From the NCBI RefSeq assembly GCF_000379465.1, contig NZ_KB905425.1, positions 143,163 through 207,162 of the forward strand: DNA of 64,000 nt, read 5' to 3'. This document shows positions 34,430 through 43,356 of the stretch, one piece after another (the first letter of the stretch is position 1; the number at the start of each line of letters is the position of its first letter). Position numbers and translations under genes: made by a program. Source of the stretch: Sciscionella marina DSM 45152 (GTDB lineage: Bacteria > Actinomycetota > Actinomycetes > Mycobacteriales > Pseudonocardiaceae). The notes beneath the pieces are model-generated. The model worked only from the letters and a program-made list of their open reading frames with translations. It was not told the DNA's origin and did not search any database.

Positions 34430-34467
34430 ACCGGGTGCCGAGTCGGGGGCACGACTCGGCACCCGGT
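34430..34467. terminator. Perfect 16-bp hairpin terminator
   Basis: ACCGGGTGCCGAGTCG (34430-34445) pairs perfectly with CGACTCGGCACCCGGT (34452-34467) around a 6-base loop. It lies 30 bases after the MocR gene and before the convergent secreted-protein gene. The remaining bases up to 34676 show nothing recognisable. Confidence 0.75.
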
Positions 34468-34676
34468 CCGCTTGCCCCGATGCGGCCTGCGCGTGGGGCA
34501 ACGCGCGGCCTGGCGTTCGGGGCGATACCCGATCGGTTCGGGCGCGGTGAACCGATCGGGAGCCTGTCGGGGCGCCGGCGGTCAGTTGGGTTCGTGCGGG
34601 AACAGCGAGGAATGGCCGGGATATTCGGCCGGGAGAGGGGTACGTGGACACACGGGTCCCGCGGAACTCGCCTCGG

Positions 34677-35540
34677 TCAGTCGGGGGAGACGCTCGGCCT
34701 GCTCGGCGCGGTTCTCGGATGCCGGACCGCGTGGGCCGCATCGGCGAGCCGCGCCGAGGGAACGGTGAGCTGATCGGCAGGCGCGGGAATGGCGAACATT
34801 CCGCCGTTTCCGCCCCGATCGCCGCCGCCGGCCCCGGAATGTCCCTGTGTGGCCGTCGGACCGCCCTGATCGGCGGGCACCGGCTCGGGAAGCTGCTGGT
34901 TGTGCCGCTGTTCGGTGGCCTTCGAGGTGCCCGCATCGGCGTGCGGCTTCGCCGAGCTCATCTGCTGGCTCGAGACGAGCGGGGCCGACACCGGGTGCGT
35001 GGGTTCGATGTGCCGCTGCGTACTGCGCTCGACGGGCTTGCGCGGCTTGGCCGGCGTCTGCTGTTCCTGCTTGGCCGGTGCCGGCTCGCTCTTGCTCGGC
35101 TTCTCCGGCACGGAGACGTACGAACCGCCGGCGCTCGGGGACCCGTCGACGTGGCTCGGCGACTGGTGGCCGTGTATCGGGAGCTCGATGAGGCCGCCGC
35201 CGGAGTGTCCGCCGGAGCCCGAGGAGTGCGAGGGCTTCGGAGCGGACGTGTCCGGCTTCGGTTCCTGCACGATCTGGTTGACGACCGGGAGGCTGCGGAC
35301 CGTGGAACCGAGTGTTCCGGTCAGTCCCTTGGTCAGCCCGCCGAGCAGACCCGGTGAGTGCTCGGCGGGCTCTTCCTGCTGCCGGCTACCCTGCCCGTCG
35401 GCGGGTTTCTCGGCCGCCGAGGCGAGCGCCGAGCAGCACAGCACCAGTCCGACGGTGAACAGGAACGTCCATGCGAGGCGCGCGGCGAGCTTGCGCAGGT
35501 CGACACCAGGCGGTGTCTCTGCGCTTGCCGGCGCGACCAT
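34677..35540 (-). CDS. Secreted proline/serine-rich protein of unknown function
   Basis: The 287-residue precursor has a long N-region and a signal-like helix at residues 23-43 (LAWTFLFTVGLVLCCSALAS). The rest is low-complexity, rich in Pro, Ser, Gly, Gln and His, with short hydrophobic islands such as GLLGGLTKGLTGTLGSTVRS and GGLIELPIHGHQ. It could be a secreted or cell-wall-associated structural protein. I do not recognise a family. GGAGAGGGG precedes the ATG. The extreme composition bias makes homology weak. Confidence 0.6.
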   Translation of the reverse strand: MVAPASAETPPGVDLRKLAARLAWTFLFTVGLVLCCSALASAAEKPADGQGSRQQEEPAEHSPGLLGGLTKGLTGTLGSTVRSLPVVNQIVQEPKPDTSAPKPSHSSGSGGHSGGGLIELPIHGHQSPSHVDGSPSAGGSYVSVPEKPSKSEPAPAKQEQQTPAKPRKPVERSTQRHIEPTHPVSAPLVSSQQMSSAKPHADAGTSKATEQRHNQQLPEPVPADQGGPTATQGHSGAGGGDRGGNGGMFAIPAPADQLTVPSARLADAAHAVRHPRTAPSRPSVSPD

Positions 35541-35899
35541 GGTGCGTGCCCCTCTCCGCTCGCTGACCTGTACTCCGTTTGTCGGAGCCGGGCTCGTTCA
35601 AGCCGTTATTCAAGCCGCAGACGGTTCTGACCGGCTCGCTGGACTGCGAGCATGCGTCATTTCCGGTCTGTTCGGCAACCATCGATGAGTATCATGCCTT
35701 GAGATCAATACCTGGTCACCCCACGAGTGGATGAAGTTACCGTCGCGGTATGTGATCGCTCGGTGTGTTCAGTCTACGCAACGCCACGACGGCCATTTTT
35801 CTCCGCCGATCGCGCGCTCTCCCGTGGCGAAGGCCACGTTTCTGTCGGTGGTCCCGGGCACCATGTCCGGCATCAGCCGAAAACTGTGGGGAGACGACG
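35541..35899. other. Divergent intergenic region without a supported gene
   Basis: These 359 bases separate the start of the secreted-protein gene from radC. They contain the direct repeat CGGCTTGAA twice on the minus strand, a small hairpin CTCCG-ACAAA-CGGAG near the secreted gene, and two AT-richer stretches that may hold promoters. I looked for a c-di-AMP riboswitch or tRNA and saw none. Confidence 0.4.
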
Positions 35900-36580
35900 A
35901 TGTCGATACCGATGACGGAAATACCGGGGGATCAGCGTCCGAGGGAGCGGTTGCTCGCACTCGGCCCGCAGGCGCTCACGGATACCGAGTTGCTGGCGGT
36001 GCTGCTCCGCAACGGCAAGGTGGGGGCGAGCGCGCTCGATGTGTCCGCCAAGTTGCTCGCCGAGCAGGGCGGCCTGCAGCGATTGGCGAACGCCCGTCCC
36101 GAGGAGCTGGCCAGGATGGCCGGGGTGGGAACGGTGAAGGCGGCCAGTCTGGTCGCGGCCTTCCATCTCGCTTCGCGGGCGCGAGAACCCGTGGAGCCGG
36201 CGTCCGACCTGCACGAGGCGGGTGAGATCGCCGCGGTCGCCCGGCCGCTGTTCTTCGGTGCGCGCACGGAGCGGCTCGTGGTGCTGGTGGCCGATGCGCG
36301 GGATCGATTGCGGTACCGGATCGTGCTCGCCGAGGGCTGTATCGATCAGGTCCCGCTCCCGCTGCGGGAGATCCTGAACGTCGTGCTCCGCCAGGACGGC
36401 CGCGGGTTCGCCCTGGCGCACAACCATCCCTCCGGTGACCCGGAGCCGAGCTGGCAGGACAAGCGCTCCAGCCAGGTCCTCATGGACGCGGCGGCCACGC
36501 TCGGCCTGCGTTTCCTCGATCACGTGGTGCTGGCCGGCGAGCAGTGGGCGAGTGCGGTCACCGGGGCCACGAACCGCTGA
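35900..36580 (+). CDS. radC: RadC/JAB-domain protein
   Basis: The ATG at 35900, six bases after GGGGAG, gives 226 residues. An N-terminal helix-hairpin-helix (ARMAGVGTVKAASLVAAFHL) precedes the RadC JAB domain with the metal motif LAHNHPSGDPEPSWQD. RadC was once linked to recombination repair; the true role of the family is uncertain, and JAB folds are often metal-dependent peptidases or nucleases. A longer upstream frame exists but its composition is not protein-like. It is monocistronic. Confidence 0.9.
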   Translation: MSIPMTEIPGDQRPRERLLALGPQALTDTELLAVLLRNGKVGASALDVSAKLLAEQGGLQRLANARPEELARMAGVGTVKAASLVAAFHLASRAREPVEPASDLHEAGEIAAVARPLFFGARTERLVVLVADARDRLRYRIVLAEGCIDQVPLPLREILNVVLRQDGRGFALAHNHPSGDPEPSWQDKRSSQVLMDAAATLGLRFLDHVVLAGEQWASAVTGATNR

Positions 36581-36726
36581 CACCGAACCCGCCCGGGTAA
36601 CCGGGGCAGACTGGGGGCGCCGTTGGGCGATGAAGCTGTCCACAACCGGATAGCTGCCTCGTGCAAGGTGCGGCCCCGGGGTCGGTGACGCCGGAAAACC
36701 GGTGGTTGAGCGCCCGCGTCCGTGGC

Positions 36727-36732
36727 TAGCCT
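36727..36732 (+). promoter_or_regulatory. Candidate -10 hexamer of leaderless ABC exporter transcript
   Basis: TAGCCT lies eight bases before the GTG at 36741 and supports that start. Confidence 0.45.
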
Positions 36733-36740
36733 GCACAGTC

Positions 36741-38351
36741 GTGCGGGGTGTTGATTCACGCGGCCCGGTCCGCTTCCTCCGGTCGCTGTTGCGCAGGCGC
36801 GTCGGCCTCATTCTCGGCGCCGTCGTGCTCGGCAGCGTCGAGATCGTGCCGACCGCCGTGCTGCCCTTGGTCATCGGTACCGCGATCGATGACGGGATCG
36901 CCAAGGGTGACTTCGACGCCCTCGTCTCGCAGGTGTTGCTGATGGCGGCGCTCGGTGCGGCCATGGTGCTCGGCGGTGCCTTCGGGCCGTATCTGTCCGG
37001 CCTGCTCTGGACGCACGTCGCCTGGGACGTCGAGGAGCTGGTGCACGACCATTCCGCCGAGGCGGGTGGCGCGGTACGGAAACGCTTGCGCGGTGGCGAG
37101 GTGGCGACCGCGGGCACGACCGACGGATACCACATCGCCGAGTTCGTGGAGTTCATCGGCGCGATCGTGGGGGCGCTCGTCTCCTTCGTGGTCGTCGCGG
37201 TGCTGTTGTTCCCACGGTCACCGCTGCTGGCCACCCTGGTGATCGTGGGGGTGCCGCTCGCGGTGCTCGGCATCGGCCCGCTGGTCCGCCCCCTACAGCG
37301 CAGGCAGTCACGCCAGCGTGAGCAGGTGGGTGAGGCGGCCACGATGGCGGCCGACATCGTCGCCGGGCTGCGGGTGCTGCGCGGTATCGGCGGTGAGCGC
37401 GCCTTCGGGGAACGCTTCGACCGCGCGAGTGAACGGGTGCGTGCGGCCGGGGTCGCCGTCGGCCGGGTGGACTCCTGGTTCTCGTTCGGCGAGGTGCTGC
37501 TTCCCGGTCTGGTCACCGTCGCGATCACCTGGCTCGGTGCCCGCCTGGTCGTGGCCGGTGAGCTGTCCGTCGGCGAGCTGATCGCCTTCTACGGGGCCGC
37601 CGCCTATCTGGTCGTCCCGGTCGCCGTCACCACGGCCGCGATCGACTCGGTGACCTCGGCGCTGGTCGCCGCGCGAAAAGTGTGCCGGGTGCTGGAGATC
37701 GGCATCGAACCGGCGGAACCGGGCAGTCCACGCGAACTTCCTCCCGGAAACCTGGACCTCCGCGATGCGGAGACCGGGCTCGTGTTCCCGGCGGGCCGGC
37801 TCACCGTGGTGGACGCCGGTGCGGACGCGGCCGGGTTCGCCGAGCGGCTCGTCCGGCTCGGCGAGGCCGAACCGGACGGCCGGGTGCTCGCCGGTGGGGT
37901 CGATCTCGCCGAGGTGCCCCGTGCCGGGCTGCGCGCGCGGATGCTCCTCGCTTCCGGTGGTGACCTGCTGTTCTCCGGTCCGGTACAGGAGGAACTGGCC
38001 ACCGAGGGCGGGCTGCCGGTCGAGCGCGCGGTGCATGCCGCGCAGGCCGAGGAGGTGCTCGGGCAGATCCCGGACGGGCTGCTCGATGAGCGGGGCCGAT
38101 CGTTGTCCGGCGGTCAGCGCCAGCGGCTGGTGCTGACCAGGGCGCTGGCCACCGATCCGGATGTACTGGTCCTGGACGAGCCGACCTCGGCGGTCGATGC
38201 GCACACCGAGGCTGGCATCGCTGCCCGGATCGCGCGGCTGCGCGCGGGGAAGACGACCGTGGTGTTCAGTCAGAGTCCACTGTGGACGGATGTGGCGGAT
38301 GTGCGGCTCCGGGTGACGCCGGAGTCCGCGGACGAACGGGAGCCGGTGTGA
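36741..38351 (+). CDS. ABC exporter half, non-catalytic ATPase half
   Basis: The 536-residue protein has a six-helix exporter membrane domain (residues 1-310) and a nucleotide-binding domain. That domain retains the signature LSGGQRQRLVLTRAL and Walker B VLVLDEPTSAVD. The Walker A loop is gone (RLTVVDAGADAAGFAE in its place), the Q-loop Gln is absent, and the H-loop His is Gln (VVFSQSPL). It therefore cannot bind ATP normally but can supply a signature to the partner gene 38351, with which its stop overlaps by one base. Substrate unknown. Confidence 0.88.
   Translation: MRGVDSRGPVRFLRSLLRRRVGLILGAVVLGSVEIVPTAVLPLVIGTAIDDGIAKGDFDALVSQVLLMAALGAAMVLGGAFGPYLSGLLWTHVAWDVEELVHDHSAEAGGAVRKRLRGGEVATAGTTDGYHIAEFVEFIGAIVGALVSFVVVAVLLFPRSPLLATLVIVGVPLAVLGIGPLVRPLQRRQSRQREQVGEAATMAADIVAGLRVLRGIGGERAFGERFDRASERVRAAGVAVGRVDSWFSFGEVLLPGLVTVAITWLGARLVVAGELSVGELIAFYGAAAYLVVPVAVTTAAIDSVTSALVAARKVCRVLEIGIEPAEPGSPRELPPGNLDLRDAETGLVFPAGRLTVVDAGADAAGFAERLVRLGEAEPDGRVLAGGVDLAEVPRAGLRARMLLASGGDLLFSGPVQEELATEGGLPVERAVHAAQAEEVLGQIPDGLLDERGRSLSGGQRQRLVLTRALATDPDVLVLDEPTSAVDAHTEAGIAARIARLRAGKTTVVFSQSPLWTDVADVRLRVTPESADEREPV
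38275..38287. repeat. GTCCA-N3-TGGAC palindrome, site 3
   Basis: GTCCACTGTGGAC lies near the end of the non-catalytic ABC gene; its reverse complement equals site 9946. Confidence 0.6.
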
Positions 38352-40126
38352 TGCGCAGGTTCCCGCTCGCGGACGCGGCGCGTGTCCGGCGCTGGATCAT
38401 CGACACCGCGCTGGCGAACAAGGCGGCCTTCGCGGTGACGCTCGGTTGCTTCGCCGCCTCGACGGTCGTCGGCCTGATCGCGCCCCGCCTGCTCGGTCAC
38501 CTGCTCGACGTGGTCGTGGCCGGTACCACGGTGGAGACGATCGACGGCCTCGCGCTGGCCTTCCTCGCGGTCCTCATCGTGCAGGCGGTGTTGCTGCGGT
38601 ACGCGCGGCTGCGCGGGATCATGCTCGGCGAGAAACTGCTCGCCAGTGCGCGCCGGGGATTCGTGGCCGCCACGCTGCGCCTGCCGCTGGCCACGGTGGA
38701 GTCCACCTCGAGCGGTGACCTGATGTCCCGGGCCACATCGGATGTGGACAAGCTGGACGAAGGGCTGAGCAAGGCGGTACCGGAGATCCTCGTCGCCACG
38801 GTGACGGTGGTGTTCACCGCGGTCGCGATGCTGCTCACCGCCCCGCTTCCGGCACTGGGCATGCTGATCGCGGTCCCGGTGTTCGTGGTGGCGGTGCGCT
38901 GGTATCGGCCGAGGATGCGGACCGCGATCGATGTCGAGCTCGCCTCGGCGGCCGATGCGCAGGCGGCCATCGCGGAGACGGTGGACGGTGGCCGGGTGCT
39001 CGATCAGCTGGGCAGGGCGCCGCGCCGGATCACGGTGAACGCGCTCGTGCTCGGCGTGCTCCGGCCGAACGGGCGCAACCAGGCCCGGCTGATCGGTGCC
39101 TTCGACGCGGGCGCCGAGCTGGCCTACGTGCTCCCGCTGCTCGCGATCCTGTTCATCGGCTGGTGGAGCTACCAGTCCGGCCTGGTGGGCATCGGCGCCC
39201 TCGCCGCGGTGGTGCTCTATGCGCAAGCGCTTTCGGACCCGCTCTACGAGCTGCTGAAGTGGGTCGATGAGCTGATGACCGGCTCGGCCGCGCTGCGCAG
39301 GATCCTCGGCGTCGAGCAGCTGCGTGCCGACCACGAGGACACCGCGCGGCCGAACCCGCGGCCCGAAGGGCACGAGGTCCGGCTGCAGGGAGTCCGGTTC
39401 GGTTACCGCGAAGGTCACGAGGTGGTGCACGGGGTGGACCTGGAGATCGCCGAGGGGGAACGGGTCGTGCTGGTCGGCCCCTCCGGTGCGGGCAAATCCA
39501 CCCTCGGCGCGCTGATCGCCGGGGTGTACGAACCCACCGGCGGATCGGTGCGGATCGGCGGGGTCCCGGTGACCGAACTGGGCCTGGAACGGATCCGCGA
39601 ACAGGTGGTGCTGCTCACCCAGGAACAGCACGTGTTCTCCGCGAGCCTGCGGGAGAACCTCGCCATGACCGAATCGGGCTCGGCGGACGAGCCGATGCTC
39701 GCCGCGTTGCGCACGGCAGGCCTCGGCGACTGGCTCGGCGAACTGCCCGCCGGGTTGGACACGATGATCAGCGGCGGGGTGACCGACACCGACGTCGACG
39801 GCGCGGTCACGGTCGGTGCCGCGCGCGCCCAGCAGCTGGCGATGGCCAGGCTCGTACTCGCCGATCCGCGGATCGTGGTGCTCGACGAGGCGACCTCACT
39901 GCTCGACGCGGACTCCGCACGGGAGCTCGACCGCTCGATGGCCGCGACCCTGGCGGGCCGGACGGTGATCGTGATCGCGCACCGGCTCGGTGCCGCGCGT
40001 TCGGCCGATCGGGTCGCCGTCGTCGAGGGCGGCCGGATCACCGAACTCGGCCCGCACACCGAACTGCTCGGGCAGGAAGGGGCCTACGCGCGCCTGTTCC
40101 AGCGGTGGTCGGCGGGGGCCCGCTGA
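38351..40126 (+). CDS. ABC exporter half, catalytic ATPase half
   Basis: The 591-residue protein has six membrane helices and an ATPase domain with Walker A VLVGPSGAGKSTLGALIAG, Q-loop VVLLTQEQHVFSAS, Walker B RIVVLDEATSLLD and H-loop VIVIAHRLGAARSA. The signature LSGGQ is replaced by TVGAARAQQ. Together with the upstream half it would form a heterodimer with one canonical ATP site (its own Walker motifs with the partner's signature) and one dead site. Such asymmetric exporters move lipids, peptides or drugs; the substrate is unknown here. Confidence 0.92.
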   Translation: MRRFPLADAARVRRWIIDTALANKAAFAVTLGCFAASTVVGLIAPRLLGHLLDVVVAGTTVETIDGLALAFLAVLIVQAVLLRYARLRGIMLGEKLLASARRGFVAATLRLPLATVESTSSGDLMSRATSDVDKLDEGLSKAVPEILVATVTVVFTAVAMLLTAPLPALGMLIAVPVFVVAVRWYRPRMRTAIDVELASAADAQAAIAETVDGGRVLDQLGRAPRRITVNALVLGVLRPNGRNQARLIGAFDAGAELAYVLPLLAILFIGWWSYQSGLVGIGALAAVVLYAQALSDPLYELLKWVDELMTGSAALRRILGVEQLRADHEDTARPNPRPEGHEVRLQGVRFGYREGHEVVHGVDLEIAEGERVVLVGPSGAGKSTLGALIAGVYEPTGGSVRIGGVPVTELGLERIREQVVLLTQEQHVFSASLRENLAMTESGSADEPMLAALRTAGLGDWLGELPAGLDTMISGGVTDTDVDGAVTVGAARAQQLAMARLVLADPRIVVLDEATSLLDADSARELDRSMAATLAGRTVIVIAHRLGAARSADRVAVVEGGRITELGPHTELLGQEGAYARLFQRWSAGAR

Positions 40127-40248
40127 GCAATTACCGCCGTTCGGGGTAGCGACACGGGTGCGCACCATGACATCCGTCGCTGTGGTCGCCATCTATCGTG
40201 GGGGAGAGTTGTACGTGGCAGCCCGAGCAGAACGGGGAAGTGGACCTG

Positions 40249-41874
40249 GTGACCGATCTCGTCGCTGCGTTGGTGACCTCGCTGCACAGGATCATCCCGT
40301 TCCCGTTCTGCAAGGGGGACTGGCTCTCCACGGCCGCGCTCGCCGGTGCGGTGTTCGCGCTGGTACCGGTGCTGATCGCGCTGGTCTTCGCGATCGTGCG
40401 CAAGGGGACCGGCAATCGCTATCCGGCTCCGCTGCTGATGGTGTTCGGCGTCCTCGGCCTGGTCGGCGCGACCCTGCTGCCCTGGCTGGCCTTCCGTGCG
40501 CTCGGGCAGGTGCTCGGCTCCGGGCGGATCGACACGAGCGGCCGGTCCTGCTTCGTACGCCAGCAGGGCTCGTACTTCGCAGGTGGCCCGGACGTCTGGC
40601 ACGCGCTGACCTCCTCGGGAAACGGCCGCGCGGTGGAGGTCATCTACGTCGCGCTGCTGGCCGGGGTGCCGCTGGTCGGGCTGATCTGCATCGCGCTGCT
40701 CGCCCGCGCCGCGTTCCGCCGTGGGCCGCGCTGGCCGGGCCGGCTGTGCCTGTGGATCCCGCACGTGCTGCTGATCCTTGCCACCTTCGGGCTCCCGGCG
40801 AACGTGATGGTCTCCGCCTGGCTCGGTTACGTGCCGATGCTGCTCATCGGCTCGCTGCTGGTGCTGCTCCCCGGTGCGCCGCGCTGGTCGGTGATCGATC
40901 GCATCCCGGCGCCGCGCTATGAGCCGGAGCCCGAACCCGAACCGGAGCTGTCCGGTGACCGGCTCGCGGACACCCCGGGGCCGCTGCCGTTCATGGAGGA
41001 CGACCCGGAGACGATCCCGGCCGATGGCAGCCGGTTCCGCAAGATCCGCCAGCTGGGCAAGGGCGGGTTCGGCACCGTGTGGCTGGCCAAGGACACCAAT
41101 CTGGGCCGCACCGTCGCGGTGAAGTTCGCGCACGCCCCGGACGCCGAGACCGAAGAGCGCATGATGCGCGAGGCCCGCGCGCTGGCCGCGGTCCGGCACC
41201 CGAACTGCGTGAAGATCTTCGACATCGCCAGCGAACCCGAGGGCATGGGCCTGGTGATGGAGTACATCGCCGGCTCCTCGCTCTCCGATTCGGTGCGCGC
41301 GGCCGGTGGCGGGCTGGACGACATCGCGGCGGCGCGGTTGTGGGCCACCATGGCCGGTGCGCTCGACGACGCCCACCAGCAGGGTGTGCTGCACCGGGAC
41401 GTGAAACCCTCGAACATCATCCTGGATCCGGAGGGCGCACCGCACCTGATCGATTTCGGTATCGCGCGCAGCGCCGGCGATTCGACCCTCACGCAGACCG
41501 GCATGATGATGGGCACACCCGATTTCCTCGCGCCGGAGACCGCTTCCGGGGAGGGTGCCTCGCCCGCCTCGGACGCCTGGCAGCTCGCGGCCACGGTCAG
41601 CTTCGCGCTCTGCGGCCAGCCGCCACGGGGCACCAGGGAGACACCGATGGCCGCGCTGATGGCCGCGGCCCGGGCCGAGAATCCGCGCGAATTGCCAGGT
41701 CACAGCGTGCACGCCGGATTGCTCGGCGAGGTGCTGCACTCCGACCCCGCGCAGCGGCCGACCCTGGCCAGCGTGCGCTCGGTGCTCATCCGCTGGCTCG
41801 CGGAGAATGGTTACGACGAGGAGGGCCCGGTCTCCACGGTGTTCACCGAGCCGGTTCGCCGTACCCACCGATAA
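40249..41874 (+). CDS. Membrane-anchored serine/threonine protein kinase with C-terminal catalytic domain
   Basis: From the GTG at 40249 the protein has 541 residues. Residues 20-215 hold four to five transmembrane helices. A Pro/Glu linker (EPEPEPEPELSGDRL) leads to the kinase domain: GKGGFGTVWLAKD, VAVKFAHAP (catalytic Lys), VLHRDVKPSNIILD (catalytic Asp), LIDFGIARS and FLAPETASG. Usual bacterial kinases carry the kinase first and the membrane segment later; here the order is reversed. GTG 40198 is an alternative start. The ABC exporter precedes it and a fasciclin lipoprotein follows. Confidence 0.88.
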   Translation: MTDLVAALVTSLHRIIPFPFCKGDWLSTAALAGAVFALVPVLIALVFAIVRKGTGNRYPAPLLMVFGVLGLVGATLLPWLAFRALGQVLGSGRIDTSGRSCFVRQQGSYFAGGPDVWHALTSSGNGRAVEVIYVALLAGVPLVGLICIALLARAAFRRGPRWPGRLCLWIPHVLLILATFGLPANVMVSAWLGYVPMLLIGSLLVLLPGAPRWSVIDRIPAPRYEPEPEPEPELSGDRLADTPGPLPFMEDDPETIPADGSRFRKIRQLGKGGFGTVWLAKDTNLGRTVAVKFAHAPDAETEERMMREARALAAVRHPNCVKIFDIASEPEGMGLVMEYIAGSSLSDSVRAAGGGLDDIAAARLWATMAGALDDAHQQGVLHRDVKPSNIILDPEGAPHLIDFGIARSAGDSTLTQTGMMMGTPDFLAPETASGEGASPASDAWQLAATVSFALCGQPPRGTRETPMAALMAAARAENPRELPGHSVHAGLLGEVLHSDPAQRPTLASVRSVLIRWLAENGYDEEGPVSTVFTEPVRRTHR

Positions 41875-41928
41875 CCCGGCGAAGCCGTGCGGGGAAGATA
41901 GGGCCGGCGGATGAAGGAGGAGGCAGAA

Positions 41929-42537
41929 GTGCGGAAGTTCCAGAAACCGGCCGGTGCGGTCGCCCTTGCCATCATCGCGGCGATCACGGTCGCCGGCTGC
42001 ACGAACCGGGAGGAGCCCGCCAAGGGCGGCAACGAGGTCAGCGACGGCAATGCCATGGCACCGCTGAACGGCGCGAACTCGGCCACCCCGGCGAGCTCGT
42101 CGAACGAGGCGGGGGCGCCGTTCGGCAAGGCCTGCTCGAAGCTGCCGCAAGCGCAGACCGGTGACCTCCCCGCCGCCGAGGCCATCGCGAAGATCCCGAT
42201 GCTCGCCAACTTCTCCGACGCCGTGCAGCGCGCCGCGTTCGGGCCGGAGCTGAACAAGCAGGGCGAGCATTACACCGTGTTCGCCACGACCGACAGCGCC
42301 ACCGCGCCGAACAGTGCGGACAAGCTGCGCCGGCAGGTGCTCACCGAGCAGCAGAACCGGTCCACACTGACCGAGGGCAAGCAGTTCAGCACGCTCGCGG
42401 GCAACGGCAAAGTGAGTGTCTCCGGCTCCGGGGACGAGCTGACCGTGACCGGGTCCGATGGCGCGAAGGCGAACGTGATCTGCGGCAACATCAAGGCGGC
42501 CAACGCCACGATCTTCATCATCGATAAGGCGCTGTAG
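41929..42537 (+). CDS. Fasciclin (FAS1) domain lipoprotein
   Basis: The GTG at 41929 follows GGAGGAGG with five bases' spacing and gives 202 residues; an ATG 18 bases upstream is within the ribosome site and less likely. A signal peptide ends in a lipobox (ITVAGC), so the protein is anchored on the outer face of the membrane. After a low-complexity linker a FAS1 domain follows (ANFSDAVQRAAFGPELNKQG, YTVFATTDSA, NIKAANATIFIIDKAL). It resembles the mycobacterial antigens MPT83/MPT70 in layout. Adhesion is typical for FAS1 but not shown. Confidence 0.87.
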   Translation: MRKFQKPAGAVALAIIAAITVAGCTNREEPAKGGNEVSDGNAMAPLNGANSATPASSSNEAGAPFGKACSKLPQAQTGDLPAAEAIAKIPMLANFSDAVQRAAFGPELNKQGEHYTVFATTDSATAPNSADKLRRQVLTEQQNRSTLTEGKQFSTLAGNGKVSVSGSGDELTVTGSDGAKANVICGNIKAANATIFIIDKAL

Positions 42538-42556
42538 AACCGGCTGACCAGCCGTT

Positions 42557-42586
42557 TTGTGTAATCGTTCCCGAGTTGGATACCTT
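42557..42586 (+). promoter_or_regulatory. Promoter of rex-hem operon with overlapping Rex operator candidate
   Basis: TTGTGT (42557-42562), 18 bases and TACCTT (42581-42586) form a promoter about 65 bases before the rex start. TGTGTAATCGTTCCCG (42558-42573) overlaps its -35 and matches about 12 of 16 positions of the Streptomyces Rex operator TGTGAACGCGTTCACA, so Rex may repress its own operon. Confidence 0.5.
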
Positions 42587-42657
42587 GATGCCCGGCGCAT
42601 ACGCGCGGTATTCCCGCCTGCGCGCCGGTCAAGCATGAACCCCTCGGGAGCGAGTAC

Positions 42658-43356
42658 GTGGCCAAGAGTGCACACGGACAGCACGGTCCGATTCCGGAGG
42701 CCGCGGTCTCCCGTCTCGCCGTGTACCTCCGTGCGCTCTCCTCGCTGGCCGAAACCGAGGTCACGAGCGTGTCCAGCGAGGAACTGGCCGCCGCTGCCGG
42801 GGTCAACTCGGCGAAACTGCGCAAGGACCTCTCCTATCTCGGTTCCTACGGCACCCGCGGGGTCGGCTACGACGTCCGGGTGCTCACCGAGGAGATCGAA
42901 CGTGTCCTCGGCCTCACCGCGAACCAGGCCGTAGCGGTCGTCGGGATCGGTAATCTTGGTCACGCCCTGGCCAACTACGGCGGCTTCCCGGGAAGGGGTT
43001 TCCCGGTTCGCGCGCTGTTCGATGTGGACGCGGACCTGCTGGGTGTGCCGGTAGGAGGCATCCAGGTCTCGCGTATCGAGGACATCGCCGAGGTGTGCGC
43101 CGAGCGCGGGATCACGATCGGGGTGATCGCGACGCCCGCTTTCTCGGCGCAGTCGGTGTGCGCGCGTTTGGTTTCTTCGGGCGTGCGGTGCATCCTGAAC
43201 TTTGCACCCGTTGAGCTCGTGGTGCCGGACGATGTAGAGGTACGCAAGGTCGACCTCGCCGTGGAGATGCAGATCCTGTCATTCCACGTGGCGCGGCGGG
43301 CCGGTACGCGTGCGGCCGAAGAAGGAACGAACGGGATGGTGACGAACCCGTCATGA
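42658..43356 (+). CDS. rex: Redox-sensing transcriptional repressor Rex
   Basis: The 232-residue repressor has an N-terminal winged helix ([20 protein letters not shown], then [20 protein letters not shown]) and a C-terminal Rossmann domain with the NADH-binding loop [18 protein letters not shown]. Rex binds DNA when NAD+ is high and lets go when NADH rises, inducing respiratory genes. It is the first gene of an operon with hemA, with which it shares an ATGA, and so links redox state to heme synthesis. Confidence 0.96.
   Translation: MAKSAHGQHGPIPEAAVSRLAVYLRALSSLAETEVTSVSSEELAAAAGVNSAKLRKDLSYLGSYGTRGVGYDVRVLTEEIERVLGLTANQAVAVVGIGNLGHALANYGGFPGRGFPVRALFDVDADLLGVPVGGIQVSRIEDIAEVCAERGITIGVIATPAFSAQSVCARLVSSGVRCILNFAPVELVVPDDVEVRKVDLAVEMQILSFHVARRAGTRAAEEGTNGMVTNPS

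Noticed and set aside
32111-34936. A 941-codon open frame on the minus strand
   Set aside because: It runs across the phosphatase-like, YczE and MocR genes and a terminator hairpin and has only low-complexity Arg/Pro/Ser content.
35541-35899. Possible c-di-AMP (ydaO) riboswitch before the secreted-protein gene
   Set aside because: Such riboswitches often precede secreted cell-wall proteins in actinobacteria, but I could not find the conserved core sequence on either strand.
40084-42963. A 959-codon open frame on the minus strand
   Set aside because: It is antisense to the kinase, the lipoprotein and rex, which have clear family motifs. Its translation is Arg/Gly/His-rich without any domain, as expected for a non-coding frame of GC-rich DNA.
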